Below, piece by piece: positions 31,871-42,585 of a stretch of DNA of 64,000 bases; position 1 is the first letter of the stretch, and the number at the start of each line of letters is the position of its first letter. The notes beneath the pieces are model-generated. The model was given only the letters and a program-made list of their open reading frames with translations, made no database searches and was not told where the DNA came from. A program made the position numbers and the translations under genes. The DNA comes from Rattus norvegicus. Lineage: Eukaryota > Chordata > Mammalia > Rodentia > Muridae. Location: positions 52,826,039 to 52,890,038 of the forward strand of contig NC_086026.1 of assembly GCF_036323735.1 (NCBI RefSeq), written 5' to 3'.

Positions 31871-32010
31871 CTTTCCCTGAATCCCGGTAACCCTGTCGTG
31901 TGAGCACTGTAGCTATCTTATGAAGAAGGAACCCGAGGTGAGGAGCTGGGAGGTCAAAGGGTACATGTAGGCCACACTGCAGGAAGACAGCCAGGGTTTG
32001 AAGAAGAGGA
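31785..32010 (-). mobile_element. MIR SINE remnant, minus strand, split by AT tract
   Basis: CATTTACTGAACCTGCTCTTTAC lies before an AT tract. After it come AATCCCGGTAACCCTGTCGTG, TATCTTATGAAGAAGGAACC and GGTACATGTAGGCCACACTG. Together they read as reverse MIR with a microsatellite grown inside. Confidence 0.55.
31815..31868. repeat. (AT)27 microsatellite
   Basis: A pure AT tract of 54 bases, self-complementary and prone to cruciform extrusion. Confidence 0.96.
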
Positions 32011-32154
32011 TCTAGTTCTTACCCACACTGATGACTGGCATAAGTTGGGACCTGGAGTTTATAGGCACACAAGTGCACACATATGCATGCACATGGACTA
32101 GCAAGTGCATGTGCACCTCTCATGCACGTACACATGCGCACACACACCCAAGAC

Positions 32155-32302
32155 AGAAGAAAGGAGAGAAGAAAGGAGAGGAGGGAAGGGGAAAGGAGGG
32201 AAGGGGAAGAGAGAGAAAGGGAGAGGAGGGGAAGGAAGGGGAAAAGAGAGGAGGGGAGGAAAGGGGAAAGGAAGAAAGGGAGGGAAAGGGAGGGGAGGAG
32301 CC
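32155..32302. repeat. Purine-rich GGGAAAG/GGAGAGG tract
   Basis: About 150 bases of nearly pure A/G from GGAAAGGAGGGAAGG-type units. It adjoins a CA-containing SINE-tail-like stretch at 32060-32150. Confidence 0.9.
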
Positions 32303-32754
32303 CTCTCTCTGGTCCTTTCTCTCAATGCTCCAGAAGTCTACCACCTCCCATACCCAGTTCTGAAGCTCACACACAGCCTCTGCCCCTCCCCTCCCCCTCT
32401 CCTTCTTTCTCTACCCTATCACACTTCATTCCCGGCCACAGCTTGAGTTGTCTATGTGTCTGTCAAATTTCTGCTTTTCCTATTGGACTGGACTTTAAAA
32501 GGTCAGCAGCAGCCCACACATGGGGGCTCACATCACTGAAGCTAGGCAGCCTTTGGGGCCCAGCTGAACAGAGGCCCCATTGCCAGATCCTACTCCCTTG
32601 TGCCCAACATAGGGTACTGAGTCAGGAGCAGCAGGTGGGCAATAGGAACTGAGTGATCCATGGGCTACTCTGTAGCTCAGCATTACTAACAACAGTCTGC
32701 CTTCTGACTTCTCCAGGCTGCAGGGGACAGAGCCAAGCAAGTGCAGGCCTCTGT
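32303..32754. other. Unassigned sequence
   Basis: Pyrimidine-rich start (CCCTCCCCTCCCCCTCTCC), then unique sequence. No gene is seen. Confidence 0.38.
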
Positions 32755-33291
32755 GACACACACAGACAAACACATACACACACACACACACAGACAAACA
32801 CACACAAACACACACAGACAGACAAACACACACAGACAAACACACACAAACACACACAAACACACACAGACAGACGAACACACAAACACACACAGACACA
32901 CACAAACACACACCCACAGACAAACACACACACAGACAAACACACTCAGACAAGCACACACACACAAACACACACACAGACAAACACACACAGACACAGA
33001 CACACAAACACAGAAAATAAACACACAGACACAGAAGACAAACACACAGACACACACACAGACAAACACACATACACACACAGACAAACACACACAGACA
33101 AAAACACACACACAGGCATACACACACAGACACACAGACACACAAACACACAAATACACACACAGACAAACCCACATAGACAAACATACACAGACACAGA
33201 CACACAAACACAGAAGACAAACACACAGACACACACGCACACAAACACACATACACACAGACAAACACACACAGACAAAAACACACACATG

Positions 33292-33341
<50 letters not shown>
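32755..33341. repeat. CA-rich satellite with CAGACAAA variants
   Basis: Nearly 590 bases of CA dinucleotides interrupted by AGACAAA, AAACA and AGACACA variants, ending in a pure CA run at 33299-33340. A variant block at 33033-33110 recurs at 33212-33290, a spacing of about 179 bases, showing segmental duplication. Cys/Val- and His/Thr-rich frames of up to 270 codons cross it on both strands and are compositional artefacts. Confidence 0.95.
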
Positions 33342-34041
33342 AGAAGTGGGGGATTAGAGCAGCAGGCTGTGCCCTATGAGCCCTGTGACAAGGAAAGGGG
33401 AGTGGAAGTCGGGGGCCCACAGGGAACAAAGGCCAGGCTTGCCACTAGTCACTGACAGTTTGCACAAGTCAACTGGCTTCTGAGGCCATTGCCAGGATTT
33501 CTGACTCAGGCTGTGCAGCTTTAAGTCCTGCATAAGCTCCACAGTTGCCACATCAATGTGCTAACATGTGTTCCTTGATGCTGGCAACTGACAGCCCTCA
33601 ATCTTAGGTGGACCCTTGGGTCAGTGAGAGCATTTTTATGTTTTTTCCTTAGGTCTAGTTTGTCTATTTATGATAATCTACTTTTACAGCAGCTGTGTTA
33701 CCTGGGATGCTGATGTAGTTTTGGGACAAGACAGAGTCCAGGCCCCCATCCCCATCCCTAGCCCTGTCTACACATCCAAACTCTACACCAATGCCCCCAC
33801 AGTCCATCCCAGCCCTCCCTGCACATCTCTGCCTAACCAGAGGGAAGCTGCTGGGGGCTCCTCTACCACTGTGTCTCCTGCTGGTGAAGAGCCATTCAGG
33901 ACCCTCAGGCATTCACTCTTTGATTGGAAGTGTTTCAGCCGCCATTGACCCTGCCCTCTCATACCTTGTCCCTCTTCCCTCTGAATCCATCATCCCCTCA
34001 GCTCCCTGTCTGCTTTTTCTCTACCCCCACATCCTCTCTGA

Positions 34042-34043
<2 letters not shown>
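33342..34043. other. Unique sequence
   Basis: No repeat or gene is recognised between the CA satellite and the GT tract. Confidence 0.4.

Positions 34044-34085
<42 letters not shown>
34044..34085. repeat. (GT)21 microsatellite
   Basis: A pure GT tract of 42 bases. Confidence 0.96.
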
Positions 34086-34087
<2 letters not shown>

Positions 34088-34155
34088 TCCATCCCCTACC
34101 CCAACTCCCCACTGGTTTTGTTCAGAGATGACCAGTTAGTTAGAACAATGAACAG

Positions 34156-34183
34156 CTTTTTGTTTTTGTTTTTGTTTTTTTCA
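34156..34183. repeat. (TTTTTG)n short tract
   Basis: A short T5G repeat. A similar tract occurs at 58768-58797. Confidence 0.8.
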
Positions 34184-34189
34184 AAGAAG

Positions 34190-35050
34190 CACGACCATAG
34201 CTGGTGATCAAAATCTTTCATCTGATTAGCTTTAAGCTAATTTTCAAAGCAAAAGAATTATAGAAAATATTGCCGGAAAAGCCAAGTAAAAACATGTTAA
34301 AATAAATTATGAATGTCTTTAAAGGAGGGAGAAGGACGCCATTTTGAATGTTTTTCATACCTTTATAGTCTTTCCAAAGGTTCGTTTTATTTTTTTTAAC
34401 TTGTAATTTTACTGTTTAAATAAACATTACAGAGAGTAGACAAGCAAAAGACGAGAAACCTCCCAGCTCCCAGCCACTGAGAGCGCCCTGACATCCACCC
34501 TTCTGGATTCCTCTCTGAGTACGTGTGTGCATTGTATGCCTTCCCAGACGAAGTTTCGGAACTTCAGTCCCTCGAGCTGTAAATCAAGAATGCTAACAGA
34601 AACAGAAACCTGGTCACATTTTTCAAATTATTATATAGTCTCCAACTTCCTGGGGCTTCAGATATCCATGGTAATGAATATTTATTGAAATCTTCATTAT
34701 AAATGAATTTGCAGCCTTGGAGAGATCATCAGTTAAGAAACCTGATAACTTCGCTGTTCCTTCAAACCATTGATTCCGAAGCTATGTGCTCACCTGTCAG
34801 CCGTTAATGTTCACATTCATGTTTCCAGAAAAAAAAAACAATTTGCCAAATAGTAAGAGATAAATATCTCTGCCTGTACCTCCAGATTTAGTTACAGAAA
34901 AGAAATCATCTCAACTGCTTTGTGACTCTGGGTGTCCTCTAATCCCGAGTACTAGATATTTGAAAGTGTCCCAATCTTTGTTACCATTTAGATTACCGTA
35001 ACTAACAAAGGTTAGGAAAGTGAGGTTGAAGGTGAACTAGAAATTTAAAG
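34190..35050. other. Repeat-free AT-rich block, candidate conserved element
   Basis: About 860 bases without any recognised repeat, markedly more AT-rich than its surroundings. Words include TGTTTA (34413) and TAAACA (34421), forming facing forkhead-like sites, CCATTTTGAATG, ATGGTAATGAATATTTATTG and CGAAGTTTCGGAAC. There is no long open frame. Its isolation among satellites and SINEs suggests selection against insertions. Confidence 0.4.
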
Positions 35051-35054
35051 ACAT

Positions 35055-35172
35055 AAAAACCGTGTGGTAGTGGCACGTGTCTATGATCCCAGCACTCGGG
35101 AGGCTGAGGCAGGAGGATTGAAAGTCTGAGGCTAGTCTGGGCTGAATTATGAGATCTTCAAAAAAGAAAAAA
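35055..35172 (+). mobile_element. B1-type (PB1-like) SINE
   Basis: GTGGTAGTGGCACGTGTCTA, GATCCCAGCACTCGGGAGGC and GAGGCAGGAGGATTG, ending in an A-rich stretch, match a short B1/proto-B1. A GGAAGGGA purine tract (35175-35255) follows the tail. Confidence 0.78.
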
Positions 35173-35344
35173 AAAGGGAATAAGAAAGGAAGGGAAGGAG
35201 GAAGGGAGAGAGGGAGGAAAGGAAAAAGGGAATTAGGAAGGAGGGGAAAGGGCATAAAAATGTCTAAAAAAATAAGTGTTTAAAACCATATAAAGCTTGC
35301 AAAACCACCCTGCAGTTCATAAAAATTTATGATCCAAGACAAAA

Positions 35345-35475
35345 AGAGGACCCGTTTAGTTTAACAAATATATACCGAGTGCTGACAATACACTTGGCCC
35401 TACAGTACGTTCCAGGGCACACTAAGTATGGAAGAGAAAGGCCTCTCCCTTTACAGGAAGGGAGGAAGCTGTGGT
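35345..35475 (+). mobile_element. L2 LINE 3' fragment
   Basis: GTTTAACAAATATATACCGA, GTGCTGACAATACACTTGGC, TTCCAGGGCACACTAAG and GGCCTCTCCCTTTACAGGAA follow the L2 3' order (TATTGAGCACCTACTATGTGCCAGG, then a CCTGCCCTCA-like word). Confidence 0.48.
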
Positions 35476-36489
35476 AAAATGATTCAGTGGGGGTAGGGGT
35501 GGGGGAGGAGTACTGAGGGAGAGGGACTGGCTGGTGAGACAAGTTGGCGAAGGGCTTCTCACAGCATTTGGGGAAGAAGAGGGGCGTGCCCCAGTGTCCT
35601 GGAGGGAGTGATCCAGGTAAGAGCATGCAGGCCAGCCAGGCTCGTGCCATCCCCAAACACTCCTAAGATCTAGGCTTCCTAGAAGGAGGATGGAGAGGAG
35701 CTTGTTTGGATCTGATGCTGTCTGGGAGGACAGCTTAGGGTGAGGCTGAGTCTGAGCACCTACTGGGGTTGGGGCGCAGTGGGCATAAAGAAATAAAGCT
35801 GTGGCACCCCATCTTGATAATGGGGCAAAAACAGTGATATTTGACGGATCGTTGTTTCAACCACATTTTCCCCCTGTTATCTCGCTTTGACTAAGTTCCT
35901 TCCCCAGCCCATCATTCCTCTCTTCCTTCCAAAGGTCGAAGATGCTGATTTGTGAGGATGTCACTCCAAGGGCACTAAGTGGCTCTGTGGACATTGGCTC
36001 CATGCTGGTGGATCATATCGAGAGCCCTTGGTTCCCAGAAGAAACAGCACAGACACTGCAAAACTGAAGTGAGGGTGCCAAGAAAAAACACAGACTGGCC
36101 AGGAAGCAAGAGGAACCAGGATGAGGGGAGACACATGAGGCTGAGGCTGGATGCTGGGTCCATGTGGTCCAGGAGGAGGGACTGAGACAAATGCAGGTGA
36201 CAGAGAGCCTGAAAGAGTTGTGACTTCAGCAACCATGGAGTCGCTTCCTCTGGTCCTTCTTCTACCACCCCAGCCCCCAGCAACCTCCTTCCTGAGGATG
36301 GGGAGATGCTCAGGAGAGGGGAGACCTGGAGCCTGAGGTGGGAGTAGGAGAGCTAGTGTGCAGGGAGCACAGATCTGCAGACTCTGCAGAAGGGTTCAGT
36401 AGCACCGTAGAGCTGTCTGTAGCCATCTGAGAATGGGATATCTGAGGAGCCCAGGGGTCTTCCTTAGTTAAAGACAACATGATGAGGAG
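35476..36489. other. Unique sequence
   Basis: No repeat family or gene is recognised. Overlapping short frames around 35961-36336 have no domain. Confidence 0.4.
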
Positions 36490-36600
36490 ACTATTGTGCC
36501 AGGCCAGGCTGCCTGGGTTCATGCCCTGGCTCATATCCTTCTAGGCTGTGTGAACTGAGCCCAGTTTCATCAGCTCTCTGAGCCTGCCACCTTCTCTCTA
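36490..36600 (+). mobile_element. MIR SINE fragment
   Basis: CCAGGCTGCCTGGGTTCATG, CCCTGGCTCATATCCTTCTA, GGCTGTGTGAACTGAGCCC and GCTCTCTGAGCCTGCCAC follow the MIR core (AGACTGCCTGGGTTC, TAGCTGTGTGACC, CTCTCTGAGCCTCAG). Confidence 0.7.
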
Positions 36601-37200
36601 AGCAGGACCAAGACACTAGGTGCATGATGGGAGACACATGGCTCTCCCCTACTGTGGAGTCTCATCATTTCCCAAACATGAGTGCACCAGGGAAGTCTGG
36701 AAGCCCCCCTCTCTCGGCTCTCTCATACTCTCTATATTGGACCAAGAGCAGCTTCCCTGCAAACATGCTGGTCTTGAGCCCCTGCCAACAGATAGAACCC
36801 TGTTCCTGAGGCCAAAACCCTCTGGTTCTAAGCTGCCTGTGCCCCTCCATCACACAGGATAACTGCCACTGCAGTTATAGAGGATGCCATCATGGTTCAA
36901 CCCCTCCTTGGACTTGGCAGAGCCTCCACCTCCACTGTTCAGAGGACTGAGTCTGTTTCCCCACCCGAGTAAGAGAGGAAGGTTCTGCCATGCCTGGGGA
37001 TGGCTATGGAGGGAGGCCATTGGGTGCCAGCCTGGGCTACATCTACCCCTTGGCTGATGGTTTCTGATTCTTCTTTCTCCGTGTTCAGATAGTGGTGGCT
37101 GGTTGGAGACTGCTCAGCTCTCAGCCCCATCTATGAAGACCCAAGTCCTCTGTTGGACATTAAGCCAGCATCATTCTTCCTTTGCTCTCATTCCCAACAG

Positions 37201-37282
37201 CCTTATGTGCCCCAGCTCTCCGGGAATAAGAAGTCAGTGTTCCTCCACACGGGCAAGCATGAGAATCCCAGAGTGAAATAAA
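37201..37282 (+). other. Candidate 3'-terminal exon with poly(A) signal
   Basis: A pyrimidine-rich tract ending TCATTCCCAACAG at 37200 is a good splice acceptor. The frame that follows reads 26 codons (beginning Pro-Tyr-Val-Pro-Gln-Leu, ending Pro-Arg-Val-Lys) to TAA at 37279-37281. The stop lies inside AATAAA at 37277-37282, and a GT-rich stretch (GTGTCTGTTGGTCTGTCTGT) follows about 15 bases downstream. I do not recognise the peptide. All elements could be coincidental in unique sequence of this length. Confidence 0.22.
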
Positions 37283-37364
37283 TAAGACCTTAGCTCGTGT
37301 CTGTTGGTCTGTCTGTCCTTCTGACCTTGGTGCTTCTCAGAGCTTCACCCTTCTTCCTGGACTT

Positions 37365-37503
37365 CACGGGTCCCCATCTCTGTCTCCCGCCGCCCTCCGC
37401 ACCCTCTGTCGCCCCAAGTTGCGGTTGTCAAGTATTTCCACCGTCAGCACTTGCCGAGTGGAACTGGAAGTTCTTCCACTTGTGCAGCGAGCCGCGTGGG
37501 CAG
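37365..37503 (+). promoter_or_regulatory. Small CpG cluster ending at a splice-donor-like site
   Basis: Eleven CpGs fall in about 135 bases (CCGCCGCCCTCCGC, GTCGCC, TGCGG, ACCGTC, GCAGCGAGCCGCG) within otherwise CpG-poor DNA. The cluster ends at CAG|GTGGGTAA (37503/37504), a strong donor. This resembles a short first exon with its promoter, or an unmethylated enhancer. It is far smaller than a conventional CpG island. Confidence 0.28.
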
Positions 37504-38019
37504 GTGGGTAATGTCTGTTTTACTCTCTGTAATGAATCCCATCTTCTTCTCTCTGCCGAGATGGTTATTGATTCTGTCTTGACACCTTGGTTTGTTTTCC
37601 GCCAGCTCCTGCCTTCCCTTCATCTTGCTGTGGCCATTTCTCCGCTCTTATCTGTAATTTCCTCTCTTGTTGCGCTGTCTCCCTCCTGGGCAGTCGCTGC
37701 ACCAAGACAGGGGTTGTGTATTAACTCCACAGTGAGGTCCAGCAGCCCTGCTCAGATGGGGTGAGTTGGGCTGGTGATTGTTAATGGGCAAAAGCTGCTA
37801 GGAGGAAGAAGGGTAGAGGAGAGAGAGCCAGGCTTACCCTTACTGAAGCAGAGTCTGTGCCACGCCCCACAAGCCCTCTTAATCCCCACACCCAGGAAGT
37901 GGTATACAGTGGGTGCATGGGGCCCTTAATGGTCGTGCTTCACCCTACATTGTCCCTACCCTCATTCCTCCATATCATGAACTTCACGCTCCAAGGCTGT
38001 TCACACATACATCTCAGGC
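37504..38019. other. Unique sequence
   Basis: Pyrimidine-rich with no recognised repeat. The 155-codon open frame spanning 37297-37764 starts at GTG and has no domain. Confidence 0.4.
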
Positions 38020-38310
38020 TCATAACGTTCTTCCTGACATCTTTGTCCTCCTTTCCCGTCTCTCAGTCTGCCTTTCACCTGGAGAACTCCTATGCATTCA
38101 TCAAAGCCCAGTTCTTATCTCTTCTGGCAGTCCATTCACACCAAGGCTACCCTAGCTGGAAGCTGACTTAACTCCTCTCTTCATTGAGTTCCCTTCATTC
38201 TTCCGGCCAAATGGCCCTTGCTTACTTCTCTGGCTCTGCTGGGAACATGTTGGGTCTTGTTCACAGAGTAGGGACTAAGAAAAATGAAGGACATAATTGA
38301 ACAGCATCTC
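38020..38310 (+). mobile_element. Possible L2 3' end
   Basis: CTCAGTCTGCCTTTCACCTG, GAGAACTCCTATGCATTCAT and CAAAGCCCAGTTCTTATCTC resemble an L2 segment (CTGCCTGGAAC..., ACTCCTACTCATCCTTCAAG). GGGTCTTGTTCACAGAGTAG at 38252 resembles its distal part. Confidence 0.42.
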
Positions 38311-39319
38311 TGAGTCACCACAAAGATTCTTCTGGAGTTGGTTCTGGCAGTCATTAATGTGCTGAGTCATAGATGTGGGCCAAGGGGACAGAGATGAGAC
38401 TTCAGCCAGGCCCAGGAGCCCACGGGGGACTCTGCTTCAGGGCACCTCCAGAAACTAACAGCTCATACAGAGACTGGCATCATTTGGGGCTGGACTCTGA
38501 AGCCAGAGGCAAGAGTGACAAGTTCTGAGTCCTTTGTAGGTCCCAAGAGCTTGTAGCAGAAACCATTAGATGGATTACTAAGGAACAACTTGACCTCTCA
38601 GTCTTTAAAGTCAAAATCCAGAGTCCCCAGCTCCTCTGCCTGGCACAAGACCCTAGGGCCTGAGGTCTGCCTCCACTATTTCCAGTCTCCTTTTGTTTTC
38701 CTGACGCTTCTTTTGTTCCCCACCCACAGCTTCTGCAACCTCACTGGGCCTGTGCCCAGTGGAACCTTCCTGGGAGGTTCCTTTGCTCTTCCCTGGAGGC
38801 CTTGGTATTGCCTGAATGGAGGTGGACCTGTAACCGACAGGAGTTCTCTACCTCTCAAAGACAGAGGGAAGGAGTCTGGGCTCCCTGGAGTACTTTAGGG
38901 CACATTTACCACCTAAGAGAAGGAGACTATACACTGCCCCTGCACCTAGTCCCTGGGACTTCTATGGGTGAGTACAGGAGCTAGGGAATCTCTTTCTCCT
39001 GGCCCATGGCACCAGAAGGTGGACAACAAATGACAAAAAGAGCTGAGAGCTCCTCTAGGTACTGGGATGGGGTGGGGATTTCACGGAAGGGGATAGTTGC
39101 TCTCACAACTGAGGGCAAAGCATTGTGGTCATGTATCCCCCTATAGCAGACAATGATGCTAATGCTAAAGGAGTAGAATTCAATCCCAGGTCTCTATATT
39201 ATTAGAACCCGGAGTGGGGTTCCACCTCAGGAATGACAAAATGCTTGGGAAGGTTAGGAAGAAATTTTCCAGTAAGACTGGAAAGAGTGCTCATCCTGTA
39301 GGCACAAGGAGGCTGGTAT
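38311..39319. other. Unassigned sequence
   Basis: No gene or repeat family is recognised. Confidence 0.38.
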
Positions 39320-39450
39320 CATAATGTCTTCTCCAAAACCACAACCCAATGACCTAACTTACTCTCATGAGCCCCTACTTTAGGCTTTACCACCTCTCAA
39401 TTGGGTCCCAGTCTGGGGACCAAGCCATCAACACATAAGTGGCACTAATG
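39320..39450 (-). mobile_element. MaLR-type LTR remnant, minus strand
   Basis: CCCAATGACCTAACTTACTC, TTTACCACCTCTCAATTGGG, TGGGGACCAAGCCATCAACA and CATAAGTGG match the reverse of a MaLR LTR (ATGACCTAATCACCTCC, CACATTGGGGATTAGGTTTCAACATATGAA). Confidence 0.5.
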
Positions 39451-40224
39451 TTTCCAAAGCCTCCCATGCAGAGCCCAGGGTGAAGAATGGTTGATTCCTG
39501 GATTCTCCTGGGGTTTCCTTGTCCAGTACAGGAAAGTCTCAGGCTAAACACTGAAGCCAGATACCCTTTGCCTGGGAATGCCTTTGCCAATATCTTTTCT
39601 CTTCATGAGGGGCAAGGACTCAAATGTCCCTAGGGTCTCAGCCAGACACCTGCCAATTGCTGCAGTGATGGGGTGAGAGAGAGTGAAGGTGACATTGTCC
39701 CTTGGTAGGACCTCATCTGGGAAAAGTCTCACTAAGTCTCTAATGAAGATAAATCCCATGTGGAAGGGGGCCGATGGATACAGATGAGCTGTCGGTGCTG
39801 TCGGGTGGATGGATGCCTTCTCTAGATCTACAGCCAATGTATATGGATGTCTCCCTCTGCCAACACCAAGCTTCCCTCTCAGGACATGCCCTCCAGAGCC
39901 CAGTGGCTCTTCCTGGAGAACTCATCCACTGATCCCTGCTCTAGCTGGAACCCTACGGGATGTCTTGGTCCACTATGGCACCCACTGTGACAACAGAAGA
40001 CTCAAAGGCACACAACAGACTGGCCCTGTCTGCACTCTGCATACCATTAAGTTTACATGGTTTCCGCCTGCCAGAGAAGGCAAACCTTCCCATTTTGACT
40101 CCTTCGTTCTCTGATGGGGGCCAAAGGGAGACTCTTGTAGACTGGTAAATCTGGTTTCTATTTCCAAGGATCCCTTAGAAAGAAGCTATCTGGCAGTCCC
40201 CTTGTCTCCTGGTTGGTTGAGCAC
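39451..40224. other. Unassigned sequence
   Basis: No gene or repeat family is recognised. Confidence 0.38.
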
Positions 40225-40596
40225 TGTCCTGGTTTTCTTGCCATTGCTGTGATAAACTCCACAACCAACAGCCACTTGGGAAGGAGCCCATCGGTTGATC
40301 TCTGAGGGACGTAAGGGCGGGAACTCAAACAGTGGTAGAGGCAGGAACCATGGAGCAAAGATGCTCACTGGTTTGCTGTCAGACTTAAGTTCAGCTTTTC
40401 ATCTTTCTTAAACCTCCTGGGACCAGGGATGGCTCCACACACAGTGACCTGGGCCCTCCCAAACCAATCAACAATCAGGAAAATCCCATACAGACATGCG
40501 TCCAGGCCAATCTGATGAGGAGCATTTTCTAAACTGAGTTTCCCTCCTCCCAAGCAACTGTAGTTGGTGTCAGGTTGGCAAAAGCTCACCAACACA
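40225..40596 (-). mobile_element. Rodent LTR, minus strand
   Basis: It opens TGTCCTGGTTTTCTTGCCAT and closes AAAGCTCACCAACACA, TG...CA in this orientation. Internal words CCACAACCAACAGCCACTTG, GACCAGGGATGGCTCCACAC and GGGCCCTCCCAAACCAATCA are typical of a common murine LTR-like repeat. Flanking pentamers AGCAC (40220-40224) and ATCAC (40597-40601) fit a 5-bp duplication with one change. No internal retroviral sequence adjoins it. Family name not certain. Confidence 0.75.
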
Positions 40597-40853
40597 ATCA
40601 CGCTCTTTTCTTCAGTCTTTCAGCCATGGGTTTCTGTCTTATGACAGGGGAGGTTTGGGTGTTGAAGACTCCACATCAGCTTCCAAGGAGAAGACACAAC
40701 CCCCCCAACACACACACACTCTGGGTCCTTTCAGAACAAAGAGCTATGGGGTGTCAGCCTAGAGACTGTACCCCGTTCTTCTCACAGTAAGAAGAAAGCT
40801 CACTGTTTCTCTTCTACACTTGGCCCAGTCTCCCAAATGCCACTTTTCACAAC

Positions 40854-40854
<1 letters not shown>

Positions 40855-40905
<51 letters not shown>
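40855..40905. repeat. (AC)25 microsatellite
   Basis: A pure AC tract of 51 bases. A short AC run also lies at 40707-40720. Confidence 0.97.
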
Positions 40906-40906
<1 letters not shown>

Positions 40907-42519
40907 GCCTCAGCACCCTCGCCCTGTGTGTTCTTCCTGGCACCCTGTTCAACACCTGCCTCCTTGTGGACTCTCCTGTTTCTCTGTTTTGCAGTTGCAC
41001 CGACCAATGCATTCTTTATCCTTGCTCAGATTTGTCCACATGGCTGTCCCAATATCAAGCTCGTCTTGCTAGCCCTTTACCCTCTAGAGGAACAGTGGGG
41101 CTGCAGGGAGGGAAGCTTGTTCTTTGACATTTCTCATTATAACCCCTCTGCCCACACCGTGTCTCTGCAAACACATGGAGCCTAGGCCAATGGCCACTGC
41201 TGGTCTTGTTTTCCAAGGCGTCTAGGGAAGGCCTGTCCCTCCGTCTGGACTGTTTCCACCACTATCTGCAATCACTGTGCATCACTGACACACAGTTTGT
41301 CCTCACAGTGGGGACCTGGAGGGGACAATGGGATAGAGAATCCTGGTCCACTGCACAGAGCAGCTTGACTAGGTATAGCAAGAGTGGCTTTGGGACTAAG
41401 TACAGCCACTGTGATGGGGGGAGGGGGTTGCTGTTGGGCTGACCTTGACTTGGCCTCCATTGAGAAGCAGAGAACAGAAGGAGCTAAGGATCCCACATGC
41501 TAGAGATGCAGCTAAGAAAGCCACACATAGAAAACAGGCAAACTTTGGTTTCCTAAGCCAGACAGAATCCTGGGACCTCTGCTTCTAGCCTCCCCCATTT
41601 GATGATCAGACAGATTAGAGACCAAATCCCATGGGGACAAGGACTGCTTTGAGTCACACATCCAAGTAGAAGCCTATGGAACCACCAAGTCTTAAGCTAT
41701 ATGCACCAACGTGAGTTCTGGCAGACACACCAAGGTCAGCAAGCCATGGCCATCACCGCCATCAGTTGGAAGGGAGGCTCTGCGATAATGCTTCCTAAGT
41801 TGGTCGGCCTCCCTAGGCCGAGTGCAGCAGCCACTGTTTGACGGAGACACTATGGCTCCAGGATGAGGTCATTTGAAAAGAAAGCTGCTCCTAGGCCCTT
41901 GGCTTCCTGCCTGCCTAATGTAGTGCTGTGGGCCTAACCCTGATATAAAATCCACTTCTTTCTCTCACACAGGAAAGAGGGTCAGAGAGGTGACCTTGGG
42001 AGGAGAGGGACTATGTCTCCACCCAGCTGCTTTGGGACACAGAGACAAAGAAGCCTCTGGCTGCAACTAGAAGAAGTGATGCCACACAAGAAAAGAAGAG
42101 CTTCCTCCTAGCACTCCTCTCTCCCACCAGCAATATAATGGACCAGCCCCTGCTACCTTAAGATACCCCCCAGACCCTGCCAAATCCCCCCAGAATGCCC
42201 TTCTTCATACTCAGGCAATAGGAAGGAATGCTCAGTGTAGCTAGAGATGAGACAGGACATCAGACACATACTCCCTGGGGCTTAGAAGATCCCATGCCAA
42301 TCCTCGGTTCCAGCCAGGACAGGGTGGGGCAGAGGCAGCTCGGGGTGGGCGTTGGGAGGCACAGACAGCAGTCTTGGGATCAAGAACAAAGGAATGACCA
42401 TCAGAAAGTGACCCTTGCCTTCCACACCCAGTCACACTCCAGAGGACTTGCCCAGTGAGGATCCAGCCTGGGGACAAAGCTCTTTTCTCTGTCTTGTGAT
42501 GTAGGTAGGTCAAACACTG
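40906..42519. other. Unique sequence
   Basis: No gene is recognised. Bases 41960-42010 faintly resemble a minus-strand MIR (GGGTCAGAGAGGTGACC). Confidence 0.4.
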
Positions 42520-42585
42520 GGTCTGATTTTGCAAACAAGGAGACTAAATAGCTAGCCCAAGGTCACCCAGACACTCTGTCGTTTC
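42520..42585 (-). mobile_element. MIR SINE fragment, minus strand
   Basis: TGATTTTGCAAACAAGGAGA followed by CTAAATAGCTAGCCCAAGGT and CACCCAGACACTCTG matches reverse MIR (TTTTACAGATGAGGAAACTG, ACTTGCCCAAGGTCACACAG). Confidence 0.6.

Noticed and set aside
32755..33341. CRISPR-like array of repeats and spacers
   Set aside because: The host is a mammal. The units are CA-based and variable with no unique spacers of constant length.
32528..33429. Open frames of 190-270 codons on both strands rich in Cys/Val or His/Thr
   Set aside because: They lie in the CA-rich satellite, where CAC, ACA, GTG and TGT codons exclude stops in most frames. No domain or splice context exists.
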